Shown: positions 8,260 through 15,918 of the stretch, in pieces
Layout of the letters: each line of letters starts with the position of its first letter
Position numbering within the stretch: position 1 is the stretch's first letter
Source of the DNA: Parvibaculum sp.
GTDB lineage: Bacteria; Pseudomonadota; Alphaproteobacteria; Parvibaculales; Parvibaculaceae
Assembly (NCBI RefSeq): GCF_030651915.1
Contig: NZ_JAUSBV010000006.1
Coordinates: forward strand, 1 to 57,431
DNA: 57,431 nucleotides
Reading direction: 5' to 3'
Translations under genes and position numbers: made by a program
The notes under the pieces: model-generated
What the model saw: only the letters and a program-made list of their open reading frames with translations
Databases searched by the model: none
What the model was told of the DNA's origin: nothing

Positions 8260-8736
8260 CTACCACAATTCGTCAGGCGCTCGCCCCTCGACAACTTCGG
8301 CGATGCGGCGGCGCGTCGATATGCTGATTGCCTCAGGCAGTTCCGCCAGCGCGAAGAACCCCGCCTCGGCGATCTCCGGACTCTTGCGCGGCACATGTTT
8401 GTAGACGCCGTGCTCGAGCACATAAAGCGCAACATGGTCGGATTTGAACTCGCGAAAATTGGCAAAAAGCCCGGCAAGCCTCGGCACGCCATGGAGCAAC
8501 ACGCCCACCTCTTCGTCGAGTTCGCGCTTCAGCGAAGTCAGCATCGTTTCCCCGCGCTCGACACCGCCGCCGGGCAGATACCAGCCGGCGATATAGGTGT
8601 GGCGCACCAGCAGCACGCGGCCCTCCGCATCGAAAACCATGGCGCGCACGCCGGCCGTCAGCGGTCGCCGGACCCGCCAATAAAGCCGCGCCAGGGGCCG
8701 GGCTACTTTCCAGAGCAGGGCACGAAAATGGGGCAT
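8260..8736 (-). CDS. Nudix hydrolase
   Basis: A 158-aa protein with a complete Nudix box G-x5-E-x7-REUxEExGU at residues 57-79 (G57, E63, R71, E72, E75, E76, G78). The family hydrolyses nucleoside diphosphates linked to another moiety, using Mg2+ held by the REUxEE glutamates. The basic N-terminus (KVARPLARLYWRVRRPL) is unusual and may be a membrane or nucleic-acid contact. The substrate cannot be predicted. It is convergent with the amidase gene. Confidence 0.88.
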   Translation of the reverse strand: MPHFRALLWKVARPLARLYWRVRRPLTAGVRAMVFDAEGRVLLVRHTYIAGWYLPGGGVERGETMLTSLKRELDEEVGVLLHGVPRLAGLFANFREFKSDHVALYVLEHGVYKHVPRKSPEIAEAGFFALAELPEAISISTRRRIAEVVEGRAPDELW

Positions 8737-8847
8737 GGGCGCAATCTAGCACGGGATTTTGCCGCCTGCGCCTTTAGACGCCGTCAACCATCGCCGCGAT
8801 AGTCTCGACCCCGGCGGCGCGCCTCCGCGCCCGACGGGTAGGGCAAT

Positions 8848-9666
8848 ATGGGTCTTTTTTCGCGACTGATCGCGCGGCGGCATCTCGAGCCGCCGGAGCC
8901 GGAAGAAGCGCCGCACATGACGCCGGCGGCGCTGAAACGCGCCTTGCGCAGCACTGCCACCGCGTCGGGCTCGCTGACAGCCGCCGAACTCGGCCAGCGC
9001 ATTGCCACCGCCCTCAGCACCATCGAAACGGCTGTCCTCGCCATCGATGCCGTGGCCGAACGTCTGCGCGAAGCTGCCGATCTGGTCGCCGACGCCGGCC
9101 GAAGCGCCGACCTGGGCCGCCGCGCCCTCATGGCCGACCGCTATGACGATCTGCGCGCCGAGATCGACGCCATTGTCGGTTCGGCCTCGCACAACCGTGT
9201 CAACCTGATCAGCGGTCGCCGCATTGCCGGACAGCACGCCAGTTTCAAAATCGCGCTCGATAGCGAAGCGCGTGCCGGCGTGTCCATCCCGATCGTCAAT
9301 CTGACGACCGGGCCGGGTGGTCTTTCCCTGTCGCCGCCGCGAAGCGCCTTCGCCGACGATACCGAGATTGAAGCCATCGCCGCCGAGCTGGCGACGGCGC
9401 GTCTGACCGGGGCCAGCGCCGCCGAACGCTTCGCTGATCAAGCGGCCCTGATCGCCGACCGGCTTGCGCGCCTGATTGAGATCGCTGGATCGCACCCGGT
9501 CGAAACACAGCTCCCGACCGGCATCGACGCTGAAGATGTCGATAGCGCGAAAGGTCAGAGCGCCGAATATGAACTCGGCATGGAAGCGGTCGAAGAGAAG
9601 CTCCGCGCGCTGGCGAGCCGCCTGAACGCAGAAGAGCCATCCAGGCGCAGCAACGCAGATACCTGA
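8848..9666 (+). CDS. Flagellin-like helical protein of unknown function
   Basis: A 272-aa protein. Residues 100-122 (YDDLRAEIDAIVGSASHNRVNLISG) match the conserved flagellin/FlgL D1 segment (YxxLxxQIDxIxxxASFNGxNLLSG). NLTTGPGGLSLS later resembles the flagellin phrase before the C-terminal helices. The normal flagellin N-terminal D0 helix is absent, replaced by a proline/glutamate-rich start, and the C-terminus lacks the usual end motif. It could be a divergent flagellin-fold protein or a decoy partner of flagellin chaperones. No flagellar gene is adjacent; the main cluster is 22 kb away. Confidence 0.6.
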   Translation: MGLFSRLIARRHLEPPEPEEAPHMTPAALKRALRSTATASGSLTAAELGQRIATALSTIETAVLAIDAVAERLREAADLVADAGRSADLGRRALMADRYDDLRAEIDAIVGSASHNRVNLISGRRIAGQHASFKIALDSEARAGVSIPIVNLTTGPGGLSLSPPRSAFADDTEIEAIAAELATARLTGASAAERFADQAALIADRLARLIEIAGSHPVETQLPTGIDAEDVDSAKGQSAEYELGMEAVEEKLRALASRLNAEEPSRRSNADT

Positions 9667-9684
9667 GTGCAACGGCCGCGCGCC

Positions 9685-9698
9685 TCATGCTAGCATGA
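9685..9698. promoter_or_regulatory. 14-bp perfect palindrome before a methyltransferase gene
   Basis: TCATGCTAGCATGA reads the same on both strands and ends 24 bases before the start codon at 9723, just upstream of a strong AGGAGG ribosome site. It could be an operator or a short RNA hairpin. No regulator is adjacent. Confidence 0.4.
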
Positions 9699-9722
9699 CC
9701 TCGAAATTCAGGAGGTCGCACA

Positions 9723-10604
9723 ATGACGCCACACGCAGCCGACGGCGCGCTGTCGAACGACGGCCCCAATGCCGAACAGATCGAATACTGGAACGGTGAC
9801 GCCGGCGAACGCTGGGCGCGCTATCAGGACAAGCTCGACAGCATGCTGCAGCCCTTCTCCGATGCCGTGCTGCGGATCGGGGCGGTAAAACCGGGCGAAC
9901 GGATTCTGGATGTGGGCTGCGGTTGCGGTGCGACAACATTTGACATCGCGATCCGCGCCGGTGCGCAGGGGAAGACCGTCGGTGTCGACATCTCCGCTCC
10001 CATGATCGCCCGGGCACGGAACCGGGCGGCGGCGCTGAAAAGCACAGCGGAATTCATGCTGGCCGACGCATCGACGCATGCCTTCCCGCCGGGCACATTC
10101 GACCTTCTCGCATCGCGTTTCGGGATCATGTTTTTCCTCGAACAGGTCCCGGCCTTCACGCATCTGCGCCAGGCGCTGACGCCAGGCGGCCGCGTCGCCT
10201 TTGTCTGCTGGCGGCCGATGAAGGAAAATCCCTGGATTTCGGTACCGCTCTTCGCCGCCCTGCCGCATATCCCGAAACAGGAACCCGCCGTTCCGGGCGC
10301 CCCGGGCCCGTTTGCCTTCGACGATCCAGACCGTCTTCGCGGCGTCCTGACAAACGCAGGCTACAGCGCGATCGAAATCGAGCCCTTCGACGCGAATCTG
10401 GTTGTCGGCGGCGGTGCCGATCCTGTCGGCGACGCCCTGCAACAGACGTTGGACATCGGTCCGCTGGCACGCATTTTCAGGGAGTTGGACGAAACCGCGC
10501 GGACGCAATCCATCGACGCGGTGCGGGAAGCGCTGGCGCGACACGCCAGCGCCGAGGGCGTGGTCATGGATGGTGCGGTCTGGCTCGTCACGGCACGCGC
10601 ATAG
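9723..10604 (+). CDS. Class I SAM-dependent methyltransferase
   Basis: A 293-aa protein with motif I LDVGCGCGATT (about residues 62-72), the acidic motif II residue in VGVDIS, and a post-motif segment FDLLASRFGIMFF. This is the standard Rossmann fold for S-adenosylmethionine. The YWNGDAGERWARYQDKLD N-terminus is shared by a broad set of small-molecule or lipid methyltransferases. The substrate is unknown. The gene has a strong AGGAGG and seems monocistronic. Confidence 0.85.
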   Translation: MTPHAADGALSNDGPNAEQIEYWNGDAGERWARYQDKLDSMLQPFSDAVLRIGAVKPGERILDVGCGCGATTFDIAIRAGAQGKTVGVDISAPMIARARNRAAALKSTAEFMLADASTHAFPPGTFDLLASRFGIMFFLEQVPAFTHLRQALTPGGRVAFVCWRPMKENPWISVPLFAALPHIPKQEPAVPGAPGPFAFDDPDRLRGVLTNAGYSAIEIEPFDANLVVGGGADPVGDALQQTLDIGPLARIFRELDETARTQSIDAVREALARHASAEGVVMDGAVWLVTARA

Positions 10605-10775
10605 CCGACAAAACCCCGGATTCCTTGGCAAATTTGTCAGTCACGCCTTGCCGGCGCTTCCATTTTCTTAAGGAACGGCCATTAAGGTTGACGCCGGTAA
10701 AGGTTGAAATGGAGCGACGGCGTACGGCATGAGCCGGCCCGGCGTCCGTCTTCCGTTTCATATCCGGGTGGGGAC

Positions 10776-11273
10776 ATGACGCATTCGATTTTCAAGAAGC
10801 TGACCGTGCTGGTCGTCGACGACAGCGCCTATATGCGTCATCTGCTGATGACGTTGTTGCAAGCCCTGGGGGTTTCCAATGTCCACGTGGCGGCCGAGGG
10901 CGCCGAGGCCTGGGAGTTGTTCCGGCGCTACGAACCCGACATCGTCATCACCGATGCGGCCATGTTGCCGATCGACGGGTTCGCCTTCGCCGAAAGACTG
11001 CGCAACATCACCGGCGGCGCGCTTGGCATGGTCCCGATCATCATGGTTTCGGGTCATACCGACCTCGCCTCGATCGAACGTGCGCGCGATATCGGTATCA
11101 CCGAATTCCTCTCCAAACCGATCTCCGCCCGCAGTCTCTATCAGCGGCTGATACAGGTGATCGACCGACCGCGCCAGTTCGTCGAAACGCCCACCTATCG
11201 TGGTCCGGATCGCCGCCGCCGCAGCCTGCCCTACGACGGCAGCGATCGCCGCGGCACCGTGGCACTTCTTTGA
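10776..11273 (+). CDS. CheY-like response regulator with basic GPDRRRR tail
   Basis: A 165-aa protein starting at ATG 10776. The receiver domain has its acidic pocket at Asp15/Asp16, phospho-acceptor Asp60, switch Ser92 and Lys114. There is no DNA-binding domain. Instead a short C-terminal tail carries TYRGPDRRRR, a short basic motif also seen in the third gene of this cassette in altered form. It is the first of three closely spaced genes (receiver, HPt, receiver). No histidine kinase is adjacent, so the phosphate donor must be encoded elsewhere. Confidence 0.85.
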   Translation: MTHSIFKKLTVLVVDDSAYMRHLLMTLLQALGVSNVHVAAEGAEAWELFRRYEPDIVITDAAMLPIDGFAFAERLRNITGGALGMVPIIMVSGHTDLASIERARDIGITEFLSKPISARSLYQRLIQVIDRPRQFVETPTYRGPDRRRRSLPYDGSDRRGTVALL

Positions 11274-11284
11274 GGGATTGACCG

Positions 11285-11821
11285 ATGACCGACCTTGACA
11301 AAAAGCTTCCCAAGGCACCAAGGAACGAGACGCCGACCGATGTGCGCTTCGTCCGTGTGCCATCGATCGTCGAACGCAAACTCGGCGCCGACTATGTCGC
11401 GCCGATGCGCCTCGACCCCCGCGTGCTCGATCAGATGCAGACGACAATCAAAGGCCTCGAAACACGCTACGGCGATGCATTGCGCGCACAGGTCCAAACC
11501 CTGTTGGCGCTGGTCGAGCCTGCCTGCGGTGGCGACACGGAAGTACGCGGCCGCCTCTATGCCATCGTTCATGACATGCGCGGCCTTGCCGGGACATTCG
11601 GTCATCCGATGGTCGGTCGCTTCGCCAATTCGCTCTGCAACTACATCGAAAGCGCGGGCACAACCGCCTGGAGCGACGATACGATCTTCCATTTCCATCT
11701 GGATGCCATCCGCGAGGCATTGGAAAGCCCAAGCGCCGATCCGGCAATCACGCTCGAAACGCTCAACGCCCTGCAAAAGCTGATCGCGGCCAGTGCGGCG
11801 GAACGGAGACGTTTGGGATGA
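11285..11821 (+). CDS. HPt-domain phosphotransfer-like protein
   Basis: A 178-aa helical protein, 11 bases after the first receiver gene. IVHDMRGLAGTFG (94-106) fits the HPt phosphohistidine motif, with His96 as the likely phospho-acceptor and the glycines around it needed for docking a receiver. The rest predicts a four-helix bundle. The N-terminal 45 residues are basic and probably flexible. Its stop codon overlaps the next start (ATGA at 11818-11821), so the HPt and the second receiver are translationally coupled. Confidence 0.75.
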   Translation: MTDLDKKLPKAPRNETPTDVRFVRVPSIVERKLGADYVAPMRLDPRVLDQMQTTIKGLETRYGDALRAQVQTLLALVEPACGGDTEVRGRLYAIVHDMRGLAGTFGHPMVGRFANSLCNYIESAGTTAWSDDTIFHFHLDAIREALESPSADPAITLETLNALQKLIAASAAERRRLG

Positions 11822-12327
11822 TGCCCGTGCCGACCAAGGCAGATGCCGCGTTTTTTCGCAAGCTGACGGTGCTCGTGGTCGATGACAGCCCCGAGATGCG
11901 CCGGCTGCTGGCGGCCCTGCTCGAATCGATGGGCGTGGAGCACGTTATCGAGGCGCGCGACGGCTTGAAGGGCCTCGACGCTTTCATCGAACACAAGCCG
12001 GACATCATCATCACCGACGGCGCGATGCAGCCGATGGACGGCTATGAAATGACGCAGCGCGTGCGCGCCGCCGGCGCCGCCGAGGGCGCCAATCCGGATG
12101 TGCCGATCCTGATGATCTCGGGCCATATCGGCCGCGAAAGCGTCGCCCATGCGCGCGACCAGGGCGTCACCGACTATCTCCCGAAGCCCCTCTCGGCTTC
12201 TGTTCTCTACGAGGCCATCGTCGCCGCCGTTTCAAAGCCGATCCATTTCATCGAGAAGCCGGGCTATCGCGGACCCTCGCCGACGCGCCGGCTGACGGCA
12301 CGCAGCGCCGACGATTCGGCCGCCTGA
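11818..12327 (+). CDS. CheY-like response regulator, second receiver of the cassette
   Basis: A 169-aa receiver domain with Asp22/Asp23, phospho-acceptor Asp67, Ser101 (MISGH) and Lys123. The tail has GYRGPSPTRR, a degenerate version of the GPDRRRR motif in the first receiver. The two receivers share the KLTVLVVDDS start and similar layout, suggesting an old tandem duplication on either side of the HPt gene. There is no output domain, so it probably works by protein-protein contact. Confidence 0.85.
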   Translation: MMPVPTKADAAFFRKLTVLVVDDSPEMRRLLAALLESMGVEHVIEARDGLKGLDAFIEHKPDIIITDGAMQPMDGYEMTQRVRAAGAAEGANPDVPILMISGHIGRESVAHARDQGVTDYLPKPLSASVLYEAIVAAVSKPIHFIEKPGYRGPSPTRRLTARSADDSAA

Positions 12328-12331
12328 TCCC

Positions 12332-13144
12332 TCAAGTCACCTCGGCCAGAAACCGCGACAGCAGCGGATTGATGCGTTCCGGCGCCTGCCAGAACGGCAT
12401 ATGCGCCAATCCTTCCAGAACATGCACCTTGTCATCCCAGAGATGGCGGTAGCTGATGCTTGTCAGGAAGGCGTTGTTGACGAAAGGCTCGTCCGCACCT
12501 GAAACCACGGCAAGCGGCAGCGGCGAAGTCGCGGCGATTTCACGCCCGTCCATGTCGAGCCCCGCCGCCACCGATTGCAACATCAGCGGACGGAAACGCC
12601 CGTCGGCGCGCTGGCAGCCCTCGACCATCCAGGGCTCGAGCGGCACGCCCGCGCCGATCGTTTCCTGCGCATAGATCGCCGCCTGCTCGGGCGTGAAGCG
12701 CTCCGCGAATGTCAGCGCCATGTGTTCGGACGGCAGGAACGCTTCTCCCATGTCGGCGCCGCCGGCCGGCGGCGTGCCGGTGATCCAGGCGGCAACCGTG
12801 CCCGGCCAGCGCGCCATCATTTCGAGCGCGGCATGACCGCCAAGCGACCAGCCGACAATGACGGCGCGCTCGATGCCCATCGCCGCGGCAAACGCCATCG
12901 AAGCATCGGCGAAGCCGTGGATCGAATAGGTCTTGTCAGGTTCCGGCGCATCGGAACTCTGGCCATGTCCCGGCAGGTCGAAGGCAATGCAGCGATGGCG
13001 CGCGCCGATCTCGCTCTCCAACTGCCGGCCGAAGATCTCCTTGCAGGAGGAATTGCCATGGATGAACAGTACCGCCGGCCCCGCCCCGCCACTGTCCAGA
13101 TAGCTCAGGCGGCCATGCGACGTCTCAACCGTTCCATTCTTCAT
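12332..13144 (-). CDS. Alpha/beta-hydrolase
   Basis: A 270-aa single-domain hydrolase. The oxyanion-hole motif is IHGNSS, the nucleophile elbow GWSLGG places Ser100, the acid is probably the Asp in SGADEPF, and the histidine lies in LEGLAHMPFW near the C-terminus. Esterase, lactonase and haloperoxidase-like enzymes share this plan, so the substrate is undetermined. It is convergent with the receiver cassette (4-base gap) and divergent from the diiron gene. Confidence 0.85.
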   Translation of the reverse strand: MKNGTVETSHGRLSYLDSGGAGPAVLFIHGNSSCKEIFGRQLESEIGARHRCIAFDLPGHGQSSDAPEPDKTYSIHGFADASMAFAAAMGIERAVIVGWSLGGHAALEMMARWPGTVAAWITGTPPAGGADMGEAFLPSEHMALTFAERFTPEQAAIYAQETIGAGVPLEPWMVEGCQRADGRFRPLMLQSVAAGLDMDGREIAATSPLPLAVVSGADEPFVNNAFLTSISYRHLWDDKVHVLEGLAHMPFWQAPERINPLLSRFLAEVT

Positions 13145-13227
13145 TGCGCATATTCCCGTGCTTTTCGTTTGTTTTCAAAAGCTTGCCACAGCCGTCCCGA
13201 GAAAGTTGACAGAAGCGTCATTATTTT

Positions 13228-13256
13228 TTGCATCCATTAACCCCTCGCCCTATATT
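13228..13256 (+). promoter_or_regulatory. Possible sigma70 promoter of the diiron protein gene
   Basis: TTGCAT (13228-13233) and TATATT (13251-13256) are separated by exactly 17 bases, about 74 bases before the start codon at 13330. The -10 element is one mismatch from consensus and the -35 is weak. Confidence 0.4.
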
Positions 13257-13329
13257 GATATTCGGCGGAACCAACAAGGCACAGCACGGGCCGTAGAGCC
13301 GTGCTTTGCGGATCAGGGCAGGAGCGAAG

Positions 13330-14463
13330 ATGACAAAGATCACGACCAATATCACGGTGGACTCGGCTTACGAAGCCGTCGCGCCGGACGACTTTCCGGC
13401 AATGATGGAAGTCGAGCGCTACGGCAAGCGCTCCACCGCTTTCGACAAGATCATCTCCGCGACCCACGATCATTTCTGGGATCCGATGGACACCAAATAC
13501 ATCGATTTCTCCGCCCCCTTCGACATGGATAACGAGTATCTCATCGATCCGGAGCAGAACACCGACCTGAAAACGGCCGTCAAGGACAAGCTCGACGAGA
13601 AGCAGAAGATCAAGCTCGTCAATCTCGACGTGCAATGGGGCCTCTCCTCGATCCTCCACGGTGAAGCCGGCGCGCTGGCCCTGTCGGCGAGCCTCTGCCA
13701 CATCCTGAAGGATCCGGGCGCGCAGGAATACGCCGCCAACCAGACCCGCGAGGAAGCCCGCCATGTCGCCGGCTTCTCCAACTACATCAAGGCCCGCTGG
13801 GGCAAGCCGGTGCCGGTCGGGCCCGCACTCGGCGATGTGCTGACCGAACTCGTCAACACGCCGCTGGTCTGGAAGAAACTCGTCGGCATGCAGATGCTGG
13901 TCGAGGGCCTTGCGATGGGCGCCTTTGCCTCCTTCTACAAATGGGGCCGCGATCCGCTGATGGTGAAGCTGATGCAGCTCACCATGACCGACGAGGCCTT
14001 CCATCACAAATTCGGCAAGATCTGGGCCGACCGCACCATTCCGAACCTGAAGGCCGAAGAACGCGACGCGATCGAGGACTGGGCCTGGGAAGTCTTCCAG
14101 ATCCTTCTCTACAATCTCGGCTCGCCCGAACAGAAGAAACACATCTATGCTGCCGTCGGCCTTGAATGGGAATGGGTACAGGGCGCCTTCATGGAAGCGC
14201 TGACCGACAAGCACATCCGCGAAAGCATGCAGGAATCGTCCAACATCTTCCGCGTGCTGATCAAGACGCTGCTGAAGGCCGGCATCATCACCGGCCGCAC
14301 GGCGCCCAACTATGCCGCCTTCATCGACATGAAGGAACTTTACGGCGAGAGCGACCGCATGATCGGCGACGACATCGCCGAAGAAGGCATCAAATACCTT
14401 CTGCAGCTCAACGGTCAGGGCAACCGCGCCTATTCGCTCGACAAGATGTCCGCCGCCGAATAA
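13330..14463 (+). CDS. Ferritin-like diiron-carboxylate protein, possible oxygenase
   Basis: A 377-aa protein starting at ATG 13330 with AGGAG 7 bases upstream. A diiron ligand set is readable: Glu112 (LHGEAGA), Glu142 with His145 (REEARHVAGF), Glu192 (LVEGLAMGAF), and Glu222 with His225/His226 (TDEAFHHKFG). This is the E...ExxH...E...ExxH pattern of R2-like or AurF-like four-helix oxidases. Candidate reactions include N-oxygenation, desaturation or aldehyde/alkane chemistry, but none can be chosen from sequence. It is monocistronic, with its own promoter and terminator, and well expressed-looking in codon usage. Confidence 0.8.
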   Translation: MTKITTNITVDSAYEAVAPDDFPAMMEVERYGKRSTAFDKIISATHDHFWDPMDTKYIDFSAPFDMDNEYLIDPEQNTDLKTAVKDKLDEKQKIKLVNLDVQWGLSSILHGEAGALALSASLCHILKDPGAQEYAANQTREEARHVAGFSNYIKARWGKPVPVGPALGDVLTELVNTPLVWKKLVGMQMLVEGLAMGAFASFYKWGRDPLMVKLMQLTMTDEAFHHKFGKIWADRTIPNLKAEERDAIEDWAWEVFQILLYNLGSPEQKKHIYAAVGLEWEWVQGAFMEALTDKHIRESMQESSNIFRVLIKTLLKAGIITGRTAPNYAAFIDMKELYGESDRMIGDDIAEEGIKYLLQLNGQGNRAYSLDKMSAAE

Positions 14464-14484
14464 CGGCACCGGCGGCACGCATCA

Positions 14485-14513
14485 GGGCGGCAACTCCGGT
14501 TGCCGCCCTTTTT
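14485..14513. terminator. Terminator between the diiron gene and the tetR gene
   Basis: A perfect 10-bp stem GGGCGGCAAC (14485-14494) and GTTGCCGCCC (14499-14508), with a 4-base loop, is followed by five T. It lies between two convergent genes and touches the tetR stop codon, so it probably serves the diiron gene mainly. Confidence 0.85.
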
Positions 14514-15127
14514 CATGCGCGGCCTTTCATCAGCCCGCCGATCAGCCGGTCGAGCCCCGCCGCATAACCGGCCCGCGCCGCCTCCGGCGCGTCGGCCGCG
14601 GCAATGCCGAGGGCGGCCTGCTGCAGCGCCCCCGACAGCAATTCGTTCACCGCGCGCATTTCGCCGGCGGCGATGAAGCCCTCATCGACCAGATGCTGCA
14701 GCGCGTGATCGAGAAACAGCGTCGACAGCGGCGCCTGCAACGCGCGCCAGTCCGAAAGCCCGAGCACCGCCGGCCCCTCGATCAGAAACAGCCGCCGCAC
14801 TTCCGGATCGGTATAAATGCCCAGCAACACCTGCGCCCCGACCTGCAGATCGTCGCGGTCATGGGCGATCCGCGCCATCGTCTCGTCAAACAGCCGCTGC
14901 CCGATCTCGGGCAGCATTTCCTCGAGCACGGCGCGGAAGAGATCCTGCTTGTCGGCGAACTGATGATAGAGCGCCCCCCGCGTCACCCCGGCCTCCCGCA
15001 CAATGTCCTCGGTGCCGGTCTCGGCATAGCCGCGCTCGGCAAACAGCCGCCGCGCCGCTTTCAGCAGTTTGTCGCGGTTTCTGGAGGGCCGTTTGGCGGG
15101 GGATTCGCGCGTCATTTCCTCTTTCAT
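14513..15127 (-). CDS. TetR-family repressor
   Basis: A protein of up to 204 aa. The N-terminal helix-turn-helix (about 17-62: DKLLKAARRLFAERGYAETGTEDIVREAGVTRGALYHQFADKQDLF) is canonical, and the ligand-binding domain is all-helical. The most upstream ATG (15127) lies inside a palindromic operator, while a second in-frame ATG four codons later (15115) is equally possible. The gene is divergent from a membrane protein gene, with three copies of one operator between them, so self-repression and repression of that gene are very likely. The inducer is unknown. Confidence 0.9.
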   Translation of the reverse strand: MKEEMTRESPAKRPSRNRDKLLKAARRLFAERGYAETGTEDIVREAGVTRGALYHQFADKQDLFRAVLEEMLPEIGQRLFDETMARIAHDRDDLQVGAQVLLGIYTDPEVRRLFLIEGPAVLGLSDWRALQAPLSTLFLDHALQHLVDEGFIAAGEMRAVNELLSGALQQAALGIAAADAPEAARAGYAAGLDRLIGGLMKGRA

Positions 15128-15186
15128 ACAGCTTGTATGGAAACTCGTTTCGGATTATACAGCCTGTATCTCATACACCTTGTATG
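15125..15186. promoter_or_regulatory. Three TetR-type palindromic operators
   Basis: Three copies of ATACA-N3-TGTAT are present. CATACA-GCT-TGTATG is at 15125-15139, ATACA-GCC-TGTAT at 15157-15169, and CATACA-CCT-TGTATG at 15172-15186. Centres are 31 and 16 bases apart. The first overlaps the possible tetR start and the last ends 20 bases before the membrane protein start, so both divergent genes are covered. Confidence 0.85.
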
Positions 15187-15206
15187 AAAAATTCGGGAGC
15201 GAAACG

Positions 15207-15860
15207 ATGACCGATCGAGCGGTTGAAGGCGTGGCGCCGGCGCGCGGCCGGCGCATCCCCTGGTGGCTCTTTGCCGCCGTCCTCGGCGTCGCCGCCGCCA
15301 TCGCGCTCGGCAGCCTCGCCGTCTGGGGCACCGGCAGCGAAGGCCTCGTCCACATCACCCGCTACACCGCCCGCTTCGCCTTTCTGATCTTCGTCGTGGT
15401 CTTTGCCGCCGGTGCGCTGGCGCAGCTTTTCCCGTCCGCCACGACGCGCTGGCTGAAGCGCAACCGCCGCTATCTCGGGCTTTCCTTCGCCCTTGCCCAT
15501 TTCATCCATCTGGGTGCCCTGACCTCGTTTTTCATCGCCATCGGCGAAGCGCCGGACCTGGTCACCATCATCGGCGGCGGCGGCGCCTATGTTTTGATCG
15601 CGCTGATGGCGCTGACCTCCAACGACTGGTCGGTGAAGACGCTCGGCCCCAAGGTCTGGCGCCGCCTGCATCTCACCGGCATCGCCTATGTCTGGCTGAT
15701 TTTCATGAATTCCTATATCGGCCGCCTCGCCAGCGAGACGCCGCCGGAGCCCAAGGTAATCTTCGCCATTACCGCCGGCCTCGGCATTCTGGCGCTGGGG
15801 CTTCGCATCGCCGCCTGGATCGCCCGCCGCCGCGCCCGATCACAAGCTCTTGTTCGTTGA
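15207..15860 (+). CDS. Polytopic membrane protein, ferric-reductase-like transmembrane domain
   Basis: A 217-aa protein with about six membrane segments, starting at ATG 15207 behind GGGAG. Histidines inside helices (AHFIHLGAL near residue 95 and RRLHLTGIAYVW near 152) and the overall plan match ferric-reductase-like transmembrane domain proteins (MsrQ/YedZ group), which carry b-type heme and move electrons across the membrane. No MsrP partner is present. It faces a TetR gene with three operators, so expression is probably inducible. Confidence 0.7.
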   Translation: MTDRAVEGVAPARGRRIPWWLFAAVLGVAAAIALGSLAVWGTGSEGLVHITRYTARFAFLIFVVVFAAGALAQLFPSATTRWLKRNRRYLGLSFALAHFIHLGALTSFFIAIGEAPDLVTIIGGGGAYVLIALMALTSNDWSVKTLGPKVWRRLHLTGIAYVWLIFMNSYIGRLASETPPEPKVIFAITAGLGILALGLRIAAWIARRRARSQALVR

Positions 15861-15918
15861 CGCAGCGTCGCCTGTGCTATTCTGACCTTCGCAGGGCCTG
15901 AAGCCCCGGAGGCGCCGC

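Noticed and set aside
15125-15127. Firm choice of the first tetR start codon
   Set aside because: It lies inside an operator and a second ATG four codons later is equally plausible; the longer form is reported with this caveat.
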